From the NCBI GenBank assembly GCA_036365145.1, contig JAEOAD010000663.1:1-64000 (forward strand): 64,000 bases of DNA, written 5' to 3'. This document shows, piece after piece, positions 1 to 11,679 of this stretch (positions are counted from its first letter, which is position 1; each line of letters opens with the position of its first letter). A program made the translations under genes and the position numbers. This stretch comes from Orientallactaga sibirica. Its lineage: Eukaryota; Chordata; Mammalia; Rodentia; Dipodidae. The notes beneath the pieces were generated by a model, which was not told where the DNA came from, did not search any database, and saw nothing but the letters and a program-made list of their open reading frames with translations.

Positions 1-45
1 ATCTTGAAAAATCAAAAATAAATAAAAATAAATATATAAATAAAT

Positions 46-305
46 AAACAAAGCTGTTGGCAAGAGGGAGGGCATTCCTACAGGATGAGAGGGATAATCT
101 CCACATGACACACCTCATGCTGTGGGCATCCCTGAAAACAGACGTCGTCAGACGTCCACTGAGCTCGGGATTCCGAGCCTTCCTTCCCCGCATCTGCTGT
201 GGGAAATACCTCGGCACCTCAAAGCACGTCTGTGATTCCAAGACACCTCTATCAGTGCTTTGCAAGAGGCGAGCAAGGCCTAGCAAACCGGCCTTTTCAG
301 AAGAG
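46..305 (+). repeat. Macrosatellite module M, copy 1
   Basis: This segment of roughly 250 bases recurs at 15126-15385, with a shorter version at 14773-14886. Shared landmarks are a 'ctgtgattccaagacac' stretch, 'gcaaggcctagcaa' and a final 'ccggcctttt'. All copies are in direct orientation and are preceded by an AAATAAA-rich run. The open frame through it is not preserved between copies, so I treat it as non-coding repeat sequence of unknown origin. Confidence 0.8.
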
Positions 306-324
306 GACAACCGTGTGTCGTCCG

Positions 325-625
325 TGGCATGGGGCGGTGGGTTGGGGGTGGTGGGGATTCAAACCTGGGCTCCTTTGGCGTTGCATGCAGGAGGACAGAC
401 AGACAGACAAATAAGCGAGTGAGGGAGCGCCTGAGCTGCTCAGCCATGAGTGCAGCCGCTCCTTCCACCCCCTGAGCCCCTCCCTACACCCCCTGGAGTA
501 ACATGAAAATGATGTCCAAAGGAAGGGGGCCTCGATTTCCAGACCAGCCTGAAACCACAGAGTGGGTTCCAGGTCAGCCTGGCCTACAGCTACACGCGAC
601 CTCAAAAAAACATATTGATAATAAC
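325..625 (+). repeat. Macrosatellite module N, copy 1
   Basis: A G-rich block ('gggttgggggtggtgg') is followed by a (GACA)n run, a 'gagctgctcagccatgagtg' stretch and a B1-like tail ending in 'cctcaaaaaa'. It recurs at 6640-6890 and 17295-17620, and its tail alone appears at 47283-47365. The block ends in a truncated B1-like segment ('aggtcagcctggcctacagc'). Confidence 0.8.
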
Positions 626-776
626 AATGATTTAAACAATAATAAATAATAAAATGAAATGAAAAATAAAATATAATGATAAGTAATTAAATAGAAAGTT
701 AAATAAATAATAAAATTAAATTAAAAATAAAATAAAGTAATAAAGTAATGAATAATAAAATAAAAATATATACTAA
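600..776 (+). repeat. A-rich AT tract (module O)
   Basis: Low-complexity AAATAAA/AATAAT sequence with almost no G or C. Related tracts follow module N at 6880-7100 and 17610-17838, and also occur at 4080-4290, 5320-5540 and 47525-47785. Copies share specific interruptions such as 'aaaatgataagtaat', so they are duplicated sequence and not independent microsatellites. Confidence 0.8.
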
Positions 777-912
777 GCCGGGCGTGGTGGCGCACGCCTT
801 TAATCCCAGCACTCGGGAGGCAGAGGTAAGGAAGTTTGAACCCTGAGACTACATAGTTAATTCCAGGTCAGCCTGGACCAGAGTGAGACCCTACCTCACA
901 AAACCAAAAAAA
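777..912 (+). mobile_element. B1 SINE
   Basis: Nearly full-length 7SL-derived B1. It starts with a 'gccgggcgtggtggcgcac' head, contains 'tttaatcccagcactcggg', and ends at 'gagaccctacctcac' plus an A-rich tail. It sits inside the AT tract. Confidence 0.95.
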
Positions 913-999
913 ATATATATATATATATTAAAATAAAAAAGTTAAATAAAATGACAAAGTAATAATAAATAATGAAATAAATTTAAAAAAAACAAAAAC

Positions 1000-1187
1000 A
1001 GGAAAATTGCAGTCGATTTTCTTAGAAGGAGGAGAGGCGTGGCCATGAGTTTGAGGCCAGCCTGAGATGACAGAGTGGATTCTGGGTGAGACTGGCCTAG
1101 AGCCACACCCTACCTCAATGGTAATCGTAATAATGATAATGATCACCATCATCATCATCATAAAATAAAATAATAAACAAATAAACT
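1000..1187 (+). repeat. Macrosatellite module R, copy 1
   Basis: Begins 'gaaaattgcagtcgatttt' and runs through a degenerate B1-like half ('ttgaggccagcctgagatga') into an (ATC)n/(AAT)n stretch. Further copies are at 7108-7285 and 47783-47945. In all three a tRNA-headed SINE follows directly, so the junction was duplicated with the block. Confidence 0.8.
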
Positions 1188-1408
1188 GGGGCTGGAGAGA
1201 GGATCAGCAGTTAAGGCACATGCCTATGAAGCATAAGGACCCAGGTTCAACTCTCCAGGACCTACGTAACCCAGATGCACAAGGTGGTACATCGTCTGGA
1301 GTTCCTTTGCAGCAGCTGGAGGTCGTGGCATGTCCATTCCCTCCTCTCTCTCTGCCCTTCTCTTTCCCTCTCTACTTCTCTCACTCTATAATAAATAAAT
1401 ACCTAAAA
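1188..1408 (+). mobile_element. tRNA-headed (ID-like) SINE
   Basis: The A-box-like head is 'gggctggagagaggatcagc', the B-box-like segment is 'ggttcaactctcc', and the tail is a CT-rich run followed by AATAAATAAA. This is the reference form of the second abundant SINE in the window. The equivalent element follows module R at 7290-7510 and, truncated, at 47948-48035. Confidence 0.9.
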
Positions 1409-1475
1409 TATTTTAAAAATTATTTTCATTTATTTCCTTAGCAGACACACATGGAGGTTGTGCACTGGACAGGCC

Positions 1476-1476
<1 letters not shown>

Positions 1477-1543
<67 letters not shown>
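1477..1543 (+). repeat. (TG)n followed by (AG)n microsatellite
   Basis: About 20 TG units pass directly into about 13 AG units. The repeat interrupts the leader of the AT module ('gtgcactggacaggccttg') and fuses it to module K sequence at about 1570. Confidence 0.95.
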
Positions 1544-1551
<8 letters not shown>

Positions 1552-1569
1552 CATAGCAACATATGATGT

Positions 1570-1827
1570 GTACTTACAACATTTCCTCTGAAAGAAAATG
1601 TTCTGGGGAAAGAGAATGCCAGGAGGGCCCAGGGAATCACTGAGTGATAGAATTGGGGCTCCTGACAAACATCTGAGTCATCTGCTCACATCTGTCTTGG
1701 ACCTCAAGAACTGACAGAGGATTTCAGACACTCGAATGAGTTTTGAGCACCCTTTCTGCCTGAGGACCACCCTCCTGGTAATCTAGCAGACACTGGAGAG
1801 AGTCCTAAGTTCTCAAAGGAAAAATAT

Positions 1828-1830
<3 letters not shown>
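1570..1830 (+). repeat. Module K, 5'-truncated copy
   Basis: Matches 9320-9340 joined to 9910-10135, so most of the module is missing. Landmarks are 'ggggaaagagaatgcc', 'attggggctcctgacaa' and 'gaggaccaccc'. Full copies lie at 9060-10135 and 12822-13965. Confidence 0.8.
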
Positions 1831-1874
<44 letters not shown>

Positions 1875-2440
1875 TTAGAGAGTCAGAGAGAATGGAAACA
1901 ATTGTGCCTACAGGCACCTGCAAATGCACTTGAGATGCTTGCACTAGTTGGTGCACATGGCTGTATGTGGGTACTGGGCAATCAAGTTCCATAAAGTTTT
2001 CAAGCACAGCACCTTTCACCATTTAGCCATTATTCCAGCCTTCTTCAGGAACTCCCTAGACACATTTTTCATATTTTTTCTTTCACCTCACCACATGTTT
2101 GGACACCTTAGTATCTCTTTCCGCCAGACACGTCCCAAACTTTAAACTTTAAAATTTTATGTATTTATGTCTGTATGTCTGTATGTATGCATGTATGTAT
2201 GTGCAATAGATGTGTGTATCACACATTGTAAAGAGAGTGAGAGAGAGACAGAGAGACTTAAGAGAGAGAGTCCTGAGATCAAACAAGGAGACTTTCACCA
2301 GTAAGAGAATGGACATTTTAACTGTTTGTAGCACATGTCTAATATGTGGGTACTGGGGAATAGAACCTGGCTTTGCAGACAAGCACCTATTAAACACAGG
2401 AGCCTTTTCTCCAGCCTTCCTCCTCTTTTTTTCTTTTTGC
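1827..2440 (-). mobile_element. Two minus-strand ID-like SINEs with simple-repeat tails
   Basis: A (TTTA)n run at 1827-1876 leads into a reverse-oriented ID-like SINE ending near 2040. After a short spacer containing 'gacaccttagtatc', a second one starts with a TGTA/TGTC run at about 2155 and ends 'ccttttctccagcctt' near 2420. The same pair recurs at 10140-10635 and, in part, at 13965-14155. Confidence 0.8.
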
Positions 2441-2538
2441 TTTTTACTTAAATGTACATGAATGTTGGGTGCCCTAGAGATCTTGCCCCAAGACACATAC
2501 ACTACTTGTTCTTGAAATTTTGTTGTTTAATTTTTATT

Positions 2539-2539
<1 letters not shown>

Positions 2540-2575
<36 letters not shown>

Positions 2576-3390
2576 AGAGAAGAGAGAGTAAGTACCACAT
2601 AGCATCCTTTTTTTTTTTTCTCGTGGTAGTGTCTCAGTGTAGCTCAGGGTGACCTGGAATTCACTCTGTAGTCTCAGGGTGGACTCAAACTCATGGTGAT
2701 CCTCCTACCTGTCTCCCAAGTGCTGGGATTAAAGGCGTGCTCCACCAGGCCCAACCCTTAAACATTTTTTTACTATTATTTATTTATTTAACAGAGAAAG
2801 CTCTTTCAAAAGAGGGAGAGAGGAGTCACTCTGGAATCCAGCCATTGTTTAAATGAACATCAGGCTTCCACCCACGTTATCTGGCTAATGGGTCCCAGAT
2901 TGAGTCTGTGTCCCTTTGCAGTCCTGCCTTAACAGCTCAGCCATCTGTCCAGGCCACAAAGCACCTTTATCCAAGGCTTGAAGGGAGTCCTCAACATGCC
3001 TCCTCCAACATTTTCGTTTCCAACAACCATCAGGCCATTTGTAGCCCTGCAACTCTATCTTTTTTTTTTTTTGGCGTTGCGAGCACCAGGTCTTCCTAGG
3101 CCAGACTGACCTGGAGTTCACTATGTAGTCTCAGGCTGGCATCAAACTCATGGCACAGTTTCTCCTACCTTTGCCTTACAGAGTCCTGGGATTAAAGGCA
3201 TATGCCAGCAAAGCCAAAGGATCCCAGCCGATTCCCCAGGACCATGTTAGCCAGATGCACAAGGTGGCACATAAGTGTGGAGTTCGTTTGCAGCAGCTGG
3301 AGGCCCTGGCATGTCCATTCCCTCTCTCTCTGCCCCTCTCTGTCCCTCTCTAGGTTATTCTCTCTCTCTCTCTAATCAATAAATACATAA
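2540..3390. mobile_element. Nested SINE cluster (B1, ID, B1 on minus; ID on plus)
   Basis: The order is (TG)n(AG)n at 2540-2575, a minus-strand B1 at about 2610-2757, a diverged minus-strand ID-like SINE at 2778-2960, a minus-strand B1 at 3072-3215, and a plus-strand ID-like SINE lacking its head at 3216-3390. The same cluster recurs at 10745-11650 and, with a deletion, at 14160-14760. The cluster therefore travelled as one unit. Confidence 0.8.
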
Positions 3391-3410
3391 AATTTTTAAA
3401 ATTATTTTCA

Positions 3411-4080
3411 TTTATTTACTTACCAGACACACAGTGAGGTTGTGCACTGACAGGCCTTGAGCCAGGATGTCAGCCACATGGCCTTTTAAGATTTCTTTAT
3501 TTTTATTTATTTCTTTAATATTTACAGTTCTGTATTCATTTATTATTTACATTTATTTATTATTAGTTAGATTTATTTTTATTTACATTTTTTATTATTG
3601 TCTTTATTTTATTTATTGATATTTATTATTTATACTTGTTTAATATTTATACTTATTAATTTGTTATATTTATTTACTGTGTATTTTCATTTATGCAATA
3701 TTTATCCTTATTAGTTTATTATATTTATTTATCATTTATATTCATTCATTTAAGATTTATACTTGTTAGTTTGTTTGTTTTATTTATTTATTATTTACAT
3801 TCATTCATTTAGTATTTATCCTTATTTGTTTATTATATTTTATTCATTTATCATATGTATTTATTGTATTATTTATTCATTATTTATATTCATTTGTTTC
3901 ATATTTATCCTTATTTGATTCTCAACCATATTTATATACTGTTTCATATATTCATTATTTATATTCGTTTATTTAATATGTATGCTGCTTTGTTTATTAT
4001 ATATATACTTATTTATTTTTTTTTATATTTTTGGTGTATTTCTTTATTATTTGTTTTCTTTTTTCCTTTCATATATATAT
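3411..4080 (+). repeat. TTATTTA-rich AT module, copy 1
   Basis: The leader 'gttgtgcactgacaggcc' is followed by about 600 bases built of TTTATTTAT variants with almost no G or C. Paralogs are at 4650-5320, 7520-8230, 11680-12300 and 48470-49520. Position-specific variants such as 'tatgctgctttgtttatta' are shared between copies, so the module was duplicated as sequence. Open frames across it (Tyr/Leu/Ile/Phe-rich) are composition artefacts. Confidence 0.85.
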
Positions 4081-4289
4081 AACAATAATTTAAAAAGTAA
4101 TAAATAATAAAATAAAATTTAAAGCAATATAAAATGATAAGTAATAAAATAGAAAGTTTAAATAAGAAAATTTAAATTTAAATTAAAAGTAAAATAAAGT
4201 AATAAAATAATTTATAATATAATAAAATAATATACTAAAATAAAAAATTAAATAAATTAAATAAAATGACAAATTAATAAAATTAATAA

Positions 4290-4625
4290 TAAATACAGAG
4301 GTGGTCAGTGCAGGGATTAAGGTTAGTTCTAGACAGTTTGGCTTTGAATCTGACCATCCCATCTCTCCACAATCGGAAGTTCTATCCTAAGAAGTGTAGG
4401 TGCTGCTGCTTTTGGAAACTTTGGTTCACAGAGGCAATGGGTGCAAAGAGGACATCTAGGGGAAAGATGGCTCTGCTACCTCTCTGCATTTGGCTGTGAA
4501 CACTAAGGACACCGGTTTTGAGGCTCGATTCCCCAGGACCCCGTAATCCAGATGCACAAGGTCTCTCTCTCTCTGCCCCTCTCTGTCCCTCTCTATTTCT
4601 CTCTCTCTCTCTAATCAATAAATAC
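4290..4625 (+). repeat. Module S copy 1 plus ID SINE tail
   Basis: Begins 'gaggtggtcagtgcaggg' and includes 'ccatctctccacaatcgg'. It is 1.25 kb upstream of a near-identical copy at 5545-5720, with a third copy at 17838-18015. In this copy the ID-like SINE that follows is collapsed to its middle and CT tail (4525-4625). Confidence 0.8.
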
Positions 4626-4649
4626 ATAAATTTTTTGAAATTATTTTCT

Positions 4650-5320
4650 TTTATTTACTTACCGGACACACAGTGAGGTTGTGCACTGGACAGGCCTTGA
4701 GCCAGGATGTCAGCCACATGGCCTTTTAAGATTTCTTTATTTTTATTTATTTCTTTAATATTTACAATTCTGTATTCATTTATTATTTACATTTATTTAT
4801 TATTAGTTAGATTTATTTATTATTTACATTTATTTATTATTATTGTAGTTATTTCTATTTATTGATATTTATTATTTATACTTGTTTAATATTTATACTT
4901 ATTAATTTGTTATATTTATTTACTGTGTATTTTCACTTATGCAATATTTATCCTTATTAGTTTATTATATTTATTTATCATTTATATTCATTCATTTAAG
5001 ATTTATACTTGTTAGTTTGTTTTATTTATTTATTATTTACATTCATTCATTTAGTATTTATCCTTATTTGTTTATTATAGGTATTCATTTATCATATGTA
5101 TTTATTGTATTATTTATTCATTATTTATATTCATTTGTTTCATATTTATCCTTATTTGATTCTTAACCATATTTATATACTGTTTCATATATTCATTATT
5201 TATATTCGTTTATTTAATATGTATGCTGCTTTGTTTATTATACATATACGTATTTATTTACTATATTTTTGGTGTATTTCTTTATTATTTGTTTTCTTTT
5301 TTTTCCTTTCATATATATAT
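4650..5320 (+). repeat. TTATTTA-rich AT module, copy 2
   Basis: Direct tandem duplicate of the module at 3411, offset by about 1243 bases. It has small indels and a distinguishing 'tattattattgtagttatt' segment that it shares with the copy at 11680. It is followed by the same A-rich tract and module S. Confidence 0.85.
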
Positions 5321-5544
5321 AACAATAATTTAAAAAGTAATAAATAATAAAATAAAATTTAAAAGTAATATAAAATGATAAGTAATAAAATAGAAAGTTA
5401 AATAAATAAGAAAATTAAATAAATTTAAATTAAAAAGTAAAATAAAGTAATAAAATAATTTATAATAAAATAAAATAATATACTAAAATAAAAAAATTAA
5501 ATAAATTAAATAAAATGACAAATTAATAAAATTAATAATAAATA

Positions 5545-5867
5545 CCACAGAGGTGGTCAGTGCAGGGATTAAGGTTAGTTCTAGACAGTTTGGCTTTGAA
5601 TCTGACCATCCCATCTCTCCACAATCGGAAGTTCTATCCTAAGAAGTGTAGGTGCTGCTGCTTCTTGGAAACTTTGGTTCACAGAGGCAATGGGTGCAAA
5701 GAGGACATCTAGGGGGGAAAGATGGCTCAGCGGGTAAGCATTTGGCTGTGAACACTAAGGACACCGGTTTGAGGCTCGATTCCCCAGGGCCCACGTAATC
5801 CAGATGCACAAATTGGAGCACGCTTCTGGAGGTCGTTTGCAGTGGCTGATAGACTCAGGTGGCCAGG

Positions 5868-5901
<34 letters not shown>

Positions 5902-6560
5902 TTTGGAATCTCATATAATTATTAAACAAATAATAATTTGAAAAAAGGAAGACTGGGGCTGGAAGATTGCTCAGCGGTTAGGGTACATGCTTGCAGAACC
6001 TAAGAACCCCAGATCAATTCCCCAGTTTGCATGCAAAGTCAGATACACAGCCTGGGAGAAAGAGGCGAGTTACAGGTCAGCCTAGGCTGTCCCCAAACTC
6101 ACTCAGACCCTCCTGCCTCTGCATCCGACAGATTAAAGGTGTGCACTGCCACATTGGTTCATTGGAGATCTGAAACCTGTGTTGTGGCTGACTCCAGATA
6201 AGAGCTCTGCGAGATAAGGGACACAGGGTCTCGCTCCTTCCAGAGAGTTCTGCAGTGTTGCAACCTACTCTGGCTAAAGTTCTCTTTACTGATTAATTCC
6301 CATCATCTTTGCACACTCATTCTAACAATAGTTGACACTTCGGAATGTAGGAAGGCTTTTCTAGATCTGAGATGGAAATTCAATGTCAGTCTTTTTTTTT
6401 CTTTTCATTTTGACTAAATCAAAACAACTGCAAGCAAAGAACTATAGTTCACTACAGAAAATAACAGTAACACAGGCTTCTGGCTTGACAGGCATATAGT
6501 GAGGCTGAAGAAGGTAGGATCTTACTATGTGCCTCTTAATTATATGTATTCTTTTTTGTA
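5545..6560 (+). repeat. Modules S+T, copy 1
   Basis: Module S (5545-5720), an ID-like SINE with a (CT)n tail (5715-5900) and about 650 bases of otherwise unique sequence (module T: 'ctccagataagagctctgcg', 'tgactaaatcaaaacaactg') recur almost unchanged at 17838-18895, an offset of about 12.3 kb. The identity looks higher than between other module copies, which suggests a more recent exchange. I see no coding signal in module T. Confidence 0.85.
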
Positions 6561-8230
6561 AAAAATATATTTTAGGGGCTGGAGAGCTAGCTTAGTGGTT
6601 AACTTCTTGCCTGTGAAGCATCCAGGTCCAGGCACAGCACAGGCGTCACCTTCGGTGCCAGTGGCTTTGTGCACGTGGGGGTGGGGGGGTTGTTTGGGGT
6701 GTTGGGGATTCAAACCCGGGCTCCTTCGGCTTCGCAGGCAGGAGGACAGACAGACAAACAAATGAGCGAGTGAACAAGCACCTGAGCTGCTCAGCCATGA
6801 GTGCAGCCACTCATTCTTCCCCCTGAGCCGCTCCTTACACTCCCTGGAGTAACATAAAAATGATGTTCAACTCATATGAATAATAATAACAATAATTTAA
6901 AGAATAATGAATAATAAAATAAAATTTAAAAGTAAAACAAAATAAGTAATAAAACAGAAACATAAATAAATATTAAAATGAAATTAAAAAGTAAAATAAA
7001 GTAATAAAATAATGAATAATAAAATGAAATAATATGCTAAAATAAAAAAATTAAATAATATGAAAAATTAATATTAATAAATTAATTAATTAAAAAAACA
7101 AAAAAGGAAAATTGCAGTCGATTTTTTTAGAAGGAGGAGGAGGGTCGTGGGTGTGAGTTTGAGGCCACACTGAGATGACAGAGTGGGTTCTGGGTCAGAC
7201 TGGCCTAGAGCCACACCCTACCTCAATGGTAATAATAATAATGATAATGATCATCATCATCATCATAAAATAAAATAATAAACAATTAACCTGGGGCTGG
7301 AGAGATGGATCTGCGGTTAAGGCACATGCCTGCGAAGCATAAGGACCCAGGTTCCACTCTCCAGGACACACGTTAGCCAGATGCACAAGGTGACACATGT
7401 GTCTGGAGTTCCTTTGCAGAGGCTGGAGGTCCGGGCATTTCCATTCCCTCCTCTCTTTCTTTGCCCCTCTCTGTCCCTATGTATTTCTCTCTCTCTAATG
7501 AATAAATACCTAAAATATTTTAAAAATTATTTTCACTCATTTACTTATTAGACATGCAGAGAGGTTGTGCACAGGACAGGCCTTAAACCAGGATGTCAGA
7601 CACATGGTCTATTAAGATTTCTTTATTTTTATTTATTTCTTTAATATTTACACTTATTTATTCATTTATTATTTACATTTACTTATGACAATTTGCATTT
7701 ATTTATTATTTACTTTTATTTATCATTACCTTTATTTATTTCTTTATGATTGATATATATTTATTGTTTATAGTTGTTTAATATGTATACTTCTTAGTTT
7801 ATTATATTTATTTACTATTTATATTCATTTATGTAATATGTATACTTATTAGATTATTATATTTATTTATCATTTATATTCATTCATTTAAGATTTATAA
7901 GTTAGTTTATTATATTTGTTTTATTTATTTATTATTTACATTCATTTATTCAGTATTTATCCTCATTCGTGTATTATAGTTACTCATGTATTATATGCAT
8001 TTATTGTATTATTTATTTATACTTTATACTCGTTTGTTTAATACTTATCCTTATTGGTTTGTTTCTTCACCATATTTATATATTGTTTTATTTGTTCATT
8101 ATTTACACTCGTTTATTTAATATTTATACTGCTTTCTTTATTATACTTATTTATTAATTATATTTATTTCTTTTATTTCTTTATTATTTATTTTCTTTCT
8201 TAAATTTGTATTTTTTTCTGACAAATTCTT
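6560..8230 (+). repeat. Modules N, O, R, ID SINE and AT, second set
   Basis: After a partial ID head at 6575-6630 come module N (6640-6890), an A-rich tract (6880-7100), module R (7108-7285), an ID-like SINE (7290-7510) and a diverged AT module (7520-8230). The order matches the start of the window except that the B1 of 777-912 is absent from the A-rich tract. That B1 therefore inserted after the duplication, or the copy lost it. Confidence 0.8.
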
Positions 8231-8355
8231 TAATTGTAGACAATATCCCATGTTTTTTCCCTCACTCCCCTGACTGTCCCCTTTGAAACTTCACTCTACA
8301 TCATATGCCCTCCCCCTCTCAATCAGCCTCTCTTTTTTTTTAATGTATGAATGTT

Positions 8356-8414
<59 letters not shown>

Positions 8415-8633
8415 CAATGGAAGCTAACATTTGTGCACATGTCTGTATGAGGGTATTGGAGAACAGATCATAGCTTCGCAGGCAAGCACCGTTTCAGCAT
8501 GGAGCCTTTTCTCCAGCCTTAACTCTCTTATTTTTATTTTTCCTTTTTAATTAAACGTACATAAATGATGCGTGCCCAAGGCCTGTTGCCCCCAGACATA
8601 TACACTAATTTTTCTTTGAAATTTTGTGTTTGT

Positions 8634-8682
<49 letters not shown>

Positions 8683-8686
8683 TTCA

Positions 8687-8717
<31 letters not shown>

Positions 8718-9060
8718 TAGACAGAGAGAGGTAGAATGGACACTATAGGGCTTCCAGGCACTGCAACTGAAGTCCGGATGCATGCGAACTTTTGTTCACA
8801 TGAATGTATGTGGGAACTGGAAAATGGAAGCTAGCATTGCAGGCAAGCACATTTAACCGTCGTGCTGTTTTTCCAGCACATGCTCACCTGGAAATCACAG
8901 GGCTCCTCCTAAGTCTCTGGGCCCCTCCTGAGTGCTGGGACAACAGGTGTCTCACTCTAATTCAGGCTGACCTAGAAGTCACTATGTAGTCTCAGGGTGG
9001 CCTAGAACTCATGGCAATACTCCTACCTCTGTCTCCCCAGTGCTGGGATTAAAGGTATAT
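8230..9060 (-). mobile_element. Minus-strand SINE cluster upstream of module K
   Basis: A short unique leader ('tagacaatatcccatg') is followed by (TG)n(AG)n plus an ID-like SINE (8335-8525), a (TTTA)n run (8634-8685), a second ID-like SINE (8690-8890) and a B1 tail half (8925-9060). The same leader, one ID-like SINE and the B1 recur at 12302-12825. The cluster at 12.3 kb lacks the second (TTTA)n-tailed part. Confidence 0.75.
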
Positions 9061-10135
9061 AACTAAAAGACAAACGACAACACAAAATCAAACAGAGCCA
9101 CCAATGGTCAGGTAATTATGCAGAAGAGAATATGCAAAAATGAAAGGGGGTGGGGCAATATGCATAGGCACTTAATCCCTCTATTGAAGGCCTACTTCTT
9201 CCAAAAGTTAGGAACCAAACCACCATGGGGAATGCCCACAATCCCACCATGATGGGCCCTGCATGGCCTGGCACGAGTGAAGATGCGCATGAGCGTACAA
9301 ACTTATGATGTGTACTTACAACGTTTCCTCTGAAAAGGCATAAAAGAACCCTAAAAATAAGCCAACCAGTCAGTGAAAATGACAACGTGATTGGGGTTCA
9401 CCTTAGGAATAAGGTTCCTACTGGCCTGGGTCAGCAGGTAGAAATAGAACACTGCTTCTTGTATGTCACGGAGTCCCACCTCTCTTGCAGCACCCTGCAC
9501 CAACAACCGAGCGCAGTTGAGAAAAGCTGAGTCCCACTCGTCATTAACCACAATGATAAGTGTATAAGTAGTCCAAATAATTGAACTCAAAGCTCCTGTA
9601 AGATTTTTCAGTCTCTCTAGCTTAATCTTTGAAGCAGGCTCTCACTCTCTAACATCTGGCTTCCAACTCCTACACATCCTCGTCTGTCAGCCATATAAGA
9701 TCATCTTAGCTGGGCTGGGAGTTCCCTAGGGAAACACACCACTGGGGTCCTGTTCATTCATTTTTCAGACATCCCCATTACACTAGGCTTGTAACGTCAG
9801 AGTGAAGGGATGATGTCTAAGATATCACTCAATTCAATAAAGGATTCCGTGCACCACCTGTCCACTGGCTCAGCCGTCCTTTTTCTCTCGACCAATTTGA
9901 CGCTTTATCTGGAACGTTCCGGGGAAAGAGAATGCCAGGAGGGCCCAGGGAATCGCTCTGTGATAGAATTGGGGCTCCTGACAAGCATCTGAGTCATCTG
10001 CTCACCTGTCTGGGACCTCCAGAACTGACCGAGGATTTCAGACACTCGATATGAGTTTGGAGCACACTCTCTGCCTGAGGACCACCCTTCTGGTAATCCA
10101 GCAGACACAGGGAGAGTCCTTAGATCTCAAAGGAA
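9060..10135 (+). repeat. Module K, full copy 1
   Basis: About 1.07 kb, moderately GC, distinct from the surrounding AT and SINE sequence. It matches 12822-13965 along its whole length and 59440-60525 at lower identity. Its minus strand carries a 79-codon open frame (9351-9590) that is also open at 13116-13355 but is broken by stops at 59.7-59.9 kb. This copy lacks the palindrome found at the equivalent place in the second copy ('ctttatctggaacgtt' here). Origin unknown; an old LTR element or a fragment of a host gene are both possible. Confidence 0.8.
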
Positions 10136-10753
10136 AAATATTCATTTATGTATTTATTCATTTATTTATGAGAGAGAGAAAAAGAATGGAAACAATTGTG
10201 CCTACAGGCCCTGCAAATGCACTCTAGATGCTTGCACTAGTTTGTGCACATGGCTGTATGTGGGTACTGGGCAATCGAAACTTTGCATGCAAGCACCTTT
10301 GTCCATGGAGCCATTATTCCAGTCTTCTCCTTTTCCCCCTGTTTTCCTTTTTTATTTCCCCTGTACATGTTTGGACACCTTAGTATCGCTTTCTGCCAGA
10401 CATTTCCACGACTTTTCTTTAACATTTTATGTATTTATGTCTGTATGTCTGTATGCATGCATGTATGTATGTATGTATGTGCGTGTGTGCGTGCGTGTGT
10501 GTGTGAGAGACAGAGAGGAAGAGAATGGACACTGCCGTTTGTGCACATGTCTGTATGTGGTTACTGGGGAATAGAACCTGTCTTTGCAGGCAAGCACCTA
10601 TTAAACACGGAGCCTTTTCTCCAGCCTTCCTCCTCTTTTCTTTTTCCTTTTTACTTAAACTTACATGAATGTTGAGTGCCCTAGGTGTTCTTGTCCTAAG
10701 ACGCATACACTACTTGTTCTTTGAAATTTTGTTTATTTTTTATTTATGTGTGT

Positions 10754-10818
<65 letters not shown>

Positions 10819-11660
10819 AGAGAAAGAGTAAGTACCAGATAGCATCCTTTTTTTTGGTTTTTTGACATACGGTCTCACTGTAGCTCAGGCTGACCTGGGA
10901 TTCACTCTGTAGTCTCAGGGTGGCCTCAAACTCATGGTGATCCTCCTACCTGTCTCCCAAGTGCTGGGACTAAAGGCGTGCTCCACCAGGCCTGACCCTT
11001 TAAAAATTTATTTTCCTATTATTCATTTATTTGACAGAGAAAGAGGAAAAGAGAGGGATAGAGAATGAGCACACCAGGCCTCAAGCCACTGCAAATGAAC
11101 ACCAGATGTATGCAGTCCCTTGTGCATCTGGCTAACGTGGGTCCTGGGGGATCGAACCTGTGTCCTTGGGCTTTGCAGTCCAGTGCCTTAATGGCTAAGC
11201 CATCTGTCCAGGCCCACAAAGCACCCTTTTTATCCAAGTTGAAGGGAGTCCTCAACATGACTTCCCTCCAACATTTTCTTTTCCAATAACCATCAGGCCA
11301 TTTGTAGCCCTACAACTCTATCTTTTTTTTGGCTTTTGGAGGTAGGGTCTCTCCCTAGGCCAGGCTGACCTGGAGTTCCCTATGTAATCTCAGGCTGGCA
11401 TCGAACTCATGGCAATTCTGCTACCTCTGCCTCCGGAGTGCTGGGATTAAGGGCGTGTGCCAGCAAAGCCAAAGGATCCCACTTCAATTCCCCAGGACCC
11501 CCGTTAGCCAGATGCACAAGGTGGCACATAAGTGTGGAGTTCGTTTGCAGTGGCTGGAGGCCCTGGCATGTCCATTCCCTCCTCTCTCTCTCTGCCCCTC
11601 TCTGTCCCTCTCTATTTCTCTCTCTCTCTCTCTAATCAATAAATACGTACATTTTTTGAA
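10135..11660. mobile_element. SINE cluster, second copy of the 1.83-3.39 kb arrangement
   Basis: Minus-strand ID-like SINEs at 10150-10335 and 10435-10635, an (AG)n run of about 30 units at 10752-10815, a B1 at 10850-10998, an ID-like SINE at 11010-11215, a B1 at 11325-11462, and a plus-strand ID-like SINE at 11475-11650. Order and strand match 1830-3390, offset by about 8.3 kb. The AG run is expanded relative to that copy. Confidence 0.8.
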
Positions 11661-11679
11661 ATTATTTTCTTTTATTTAC

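Noticed and set aside
1188..1260. tRNA genes suggested by A-box and B-box-like sequences in many places
   Set aside because: They are the heads of dispersed SINEs with CT-rich and AATAAAT tails and lack a full cloverleaf.
3855..4082. Hydrophobic Tyr/Leu/Ile/Phe-rich open frames in AT modules (also 4939-5347, 7969-8157, 11960-12229, 48785-49197)
   Set aside because: They are translations of TTTATTTAT low-complexity DNA and vary freely between module copies.
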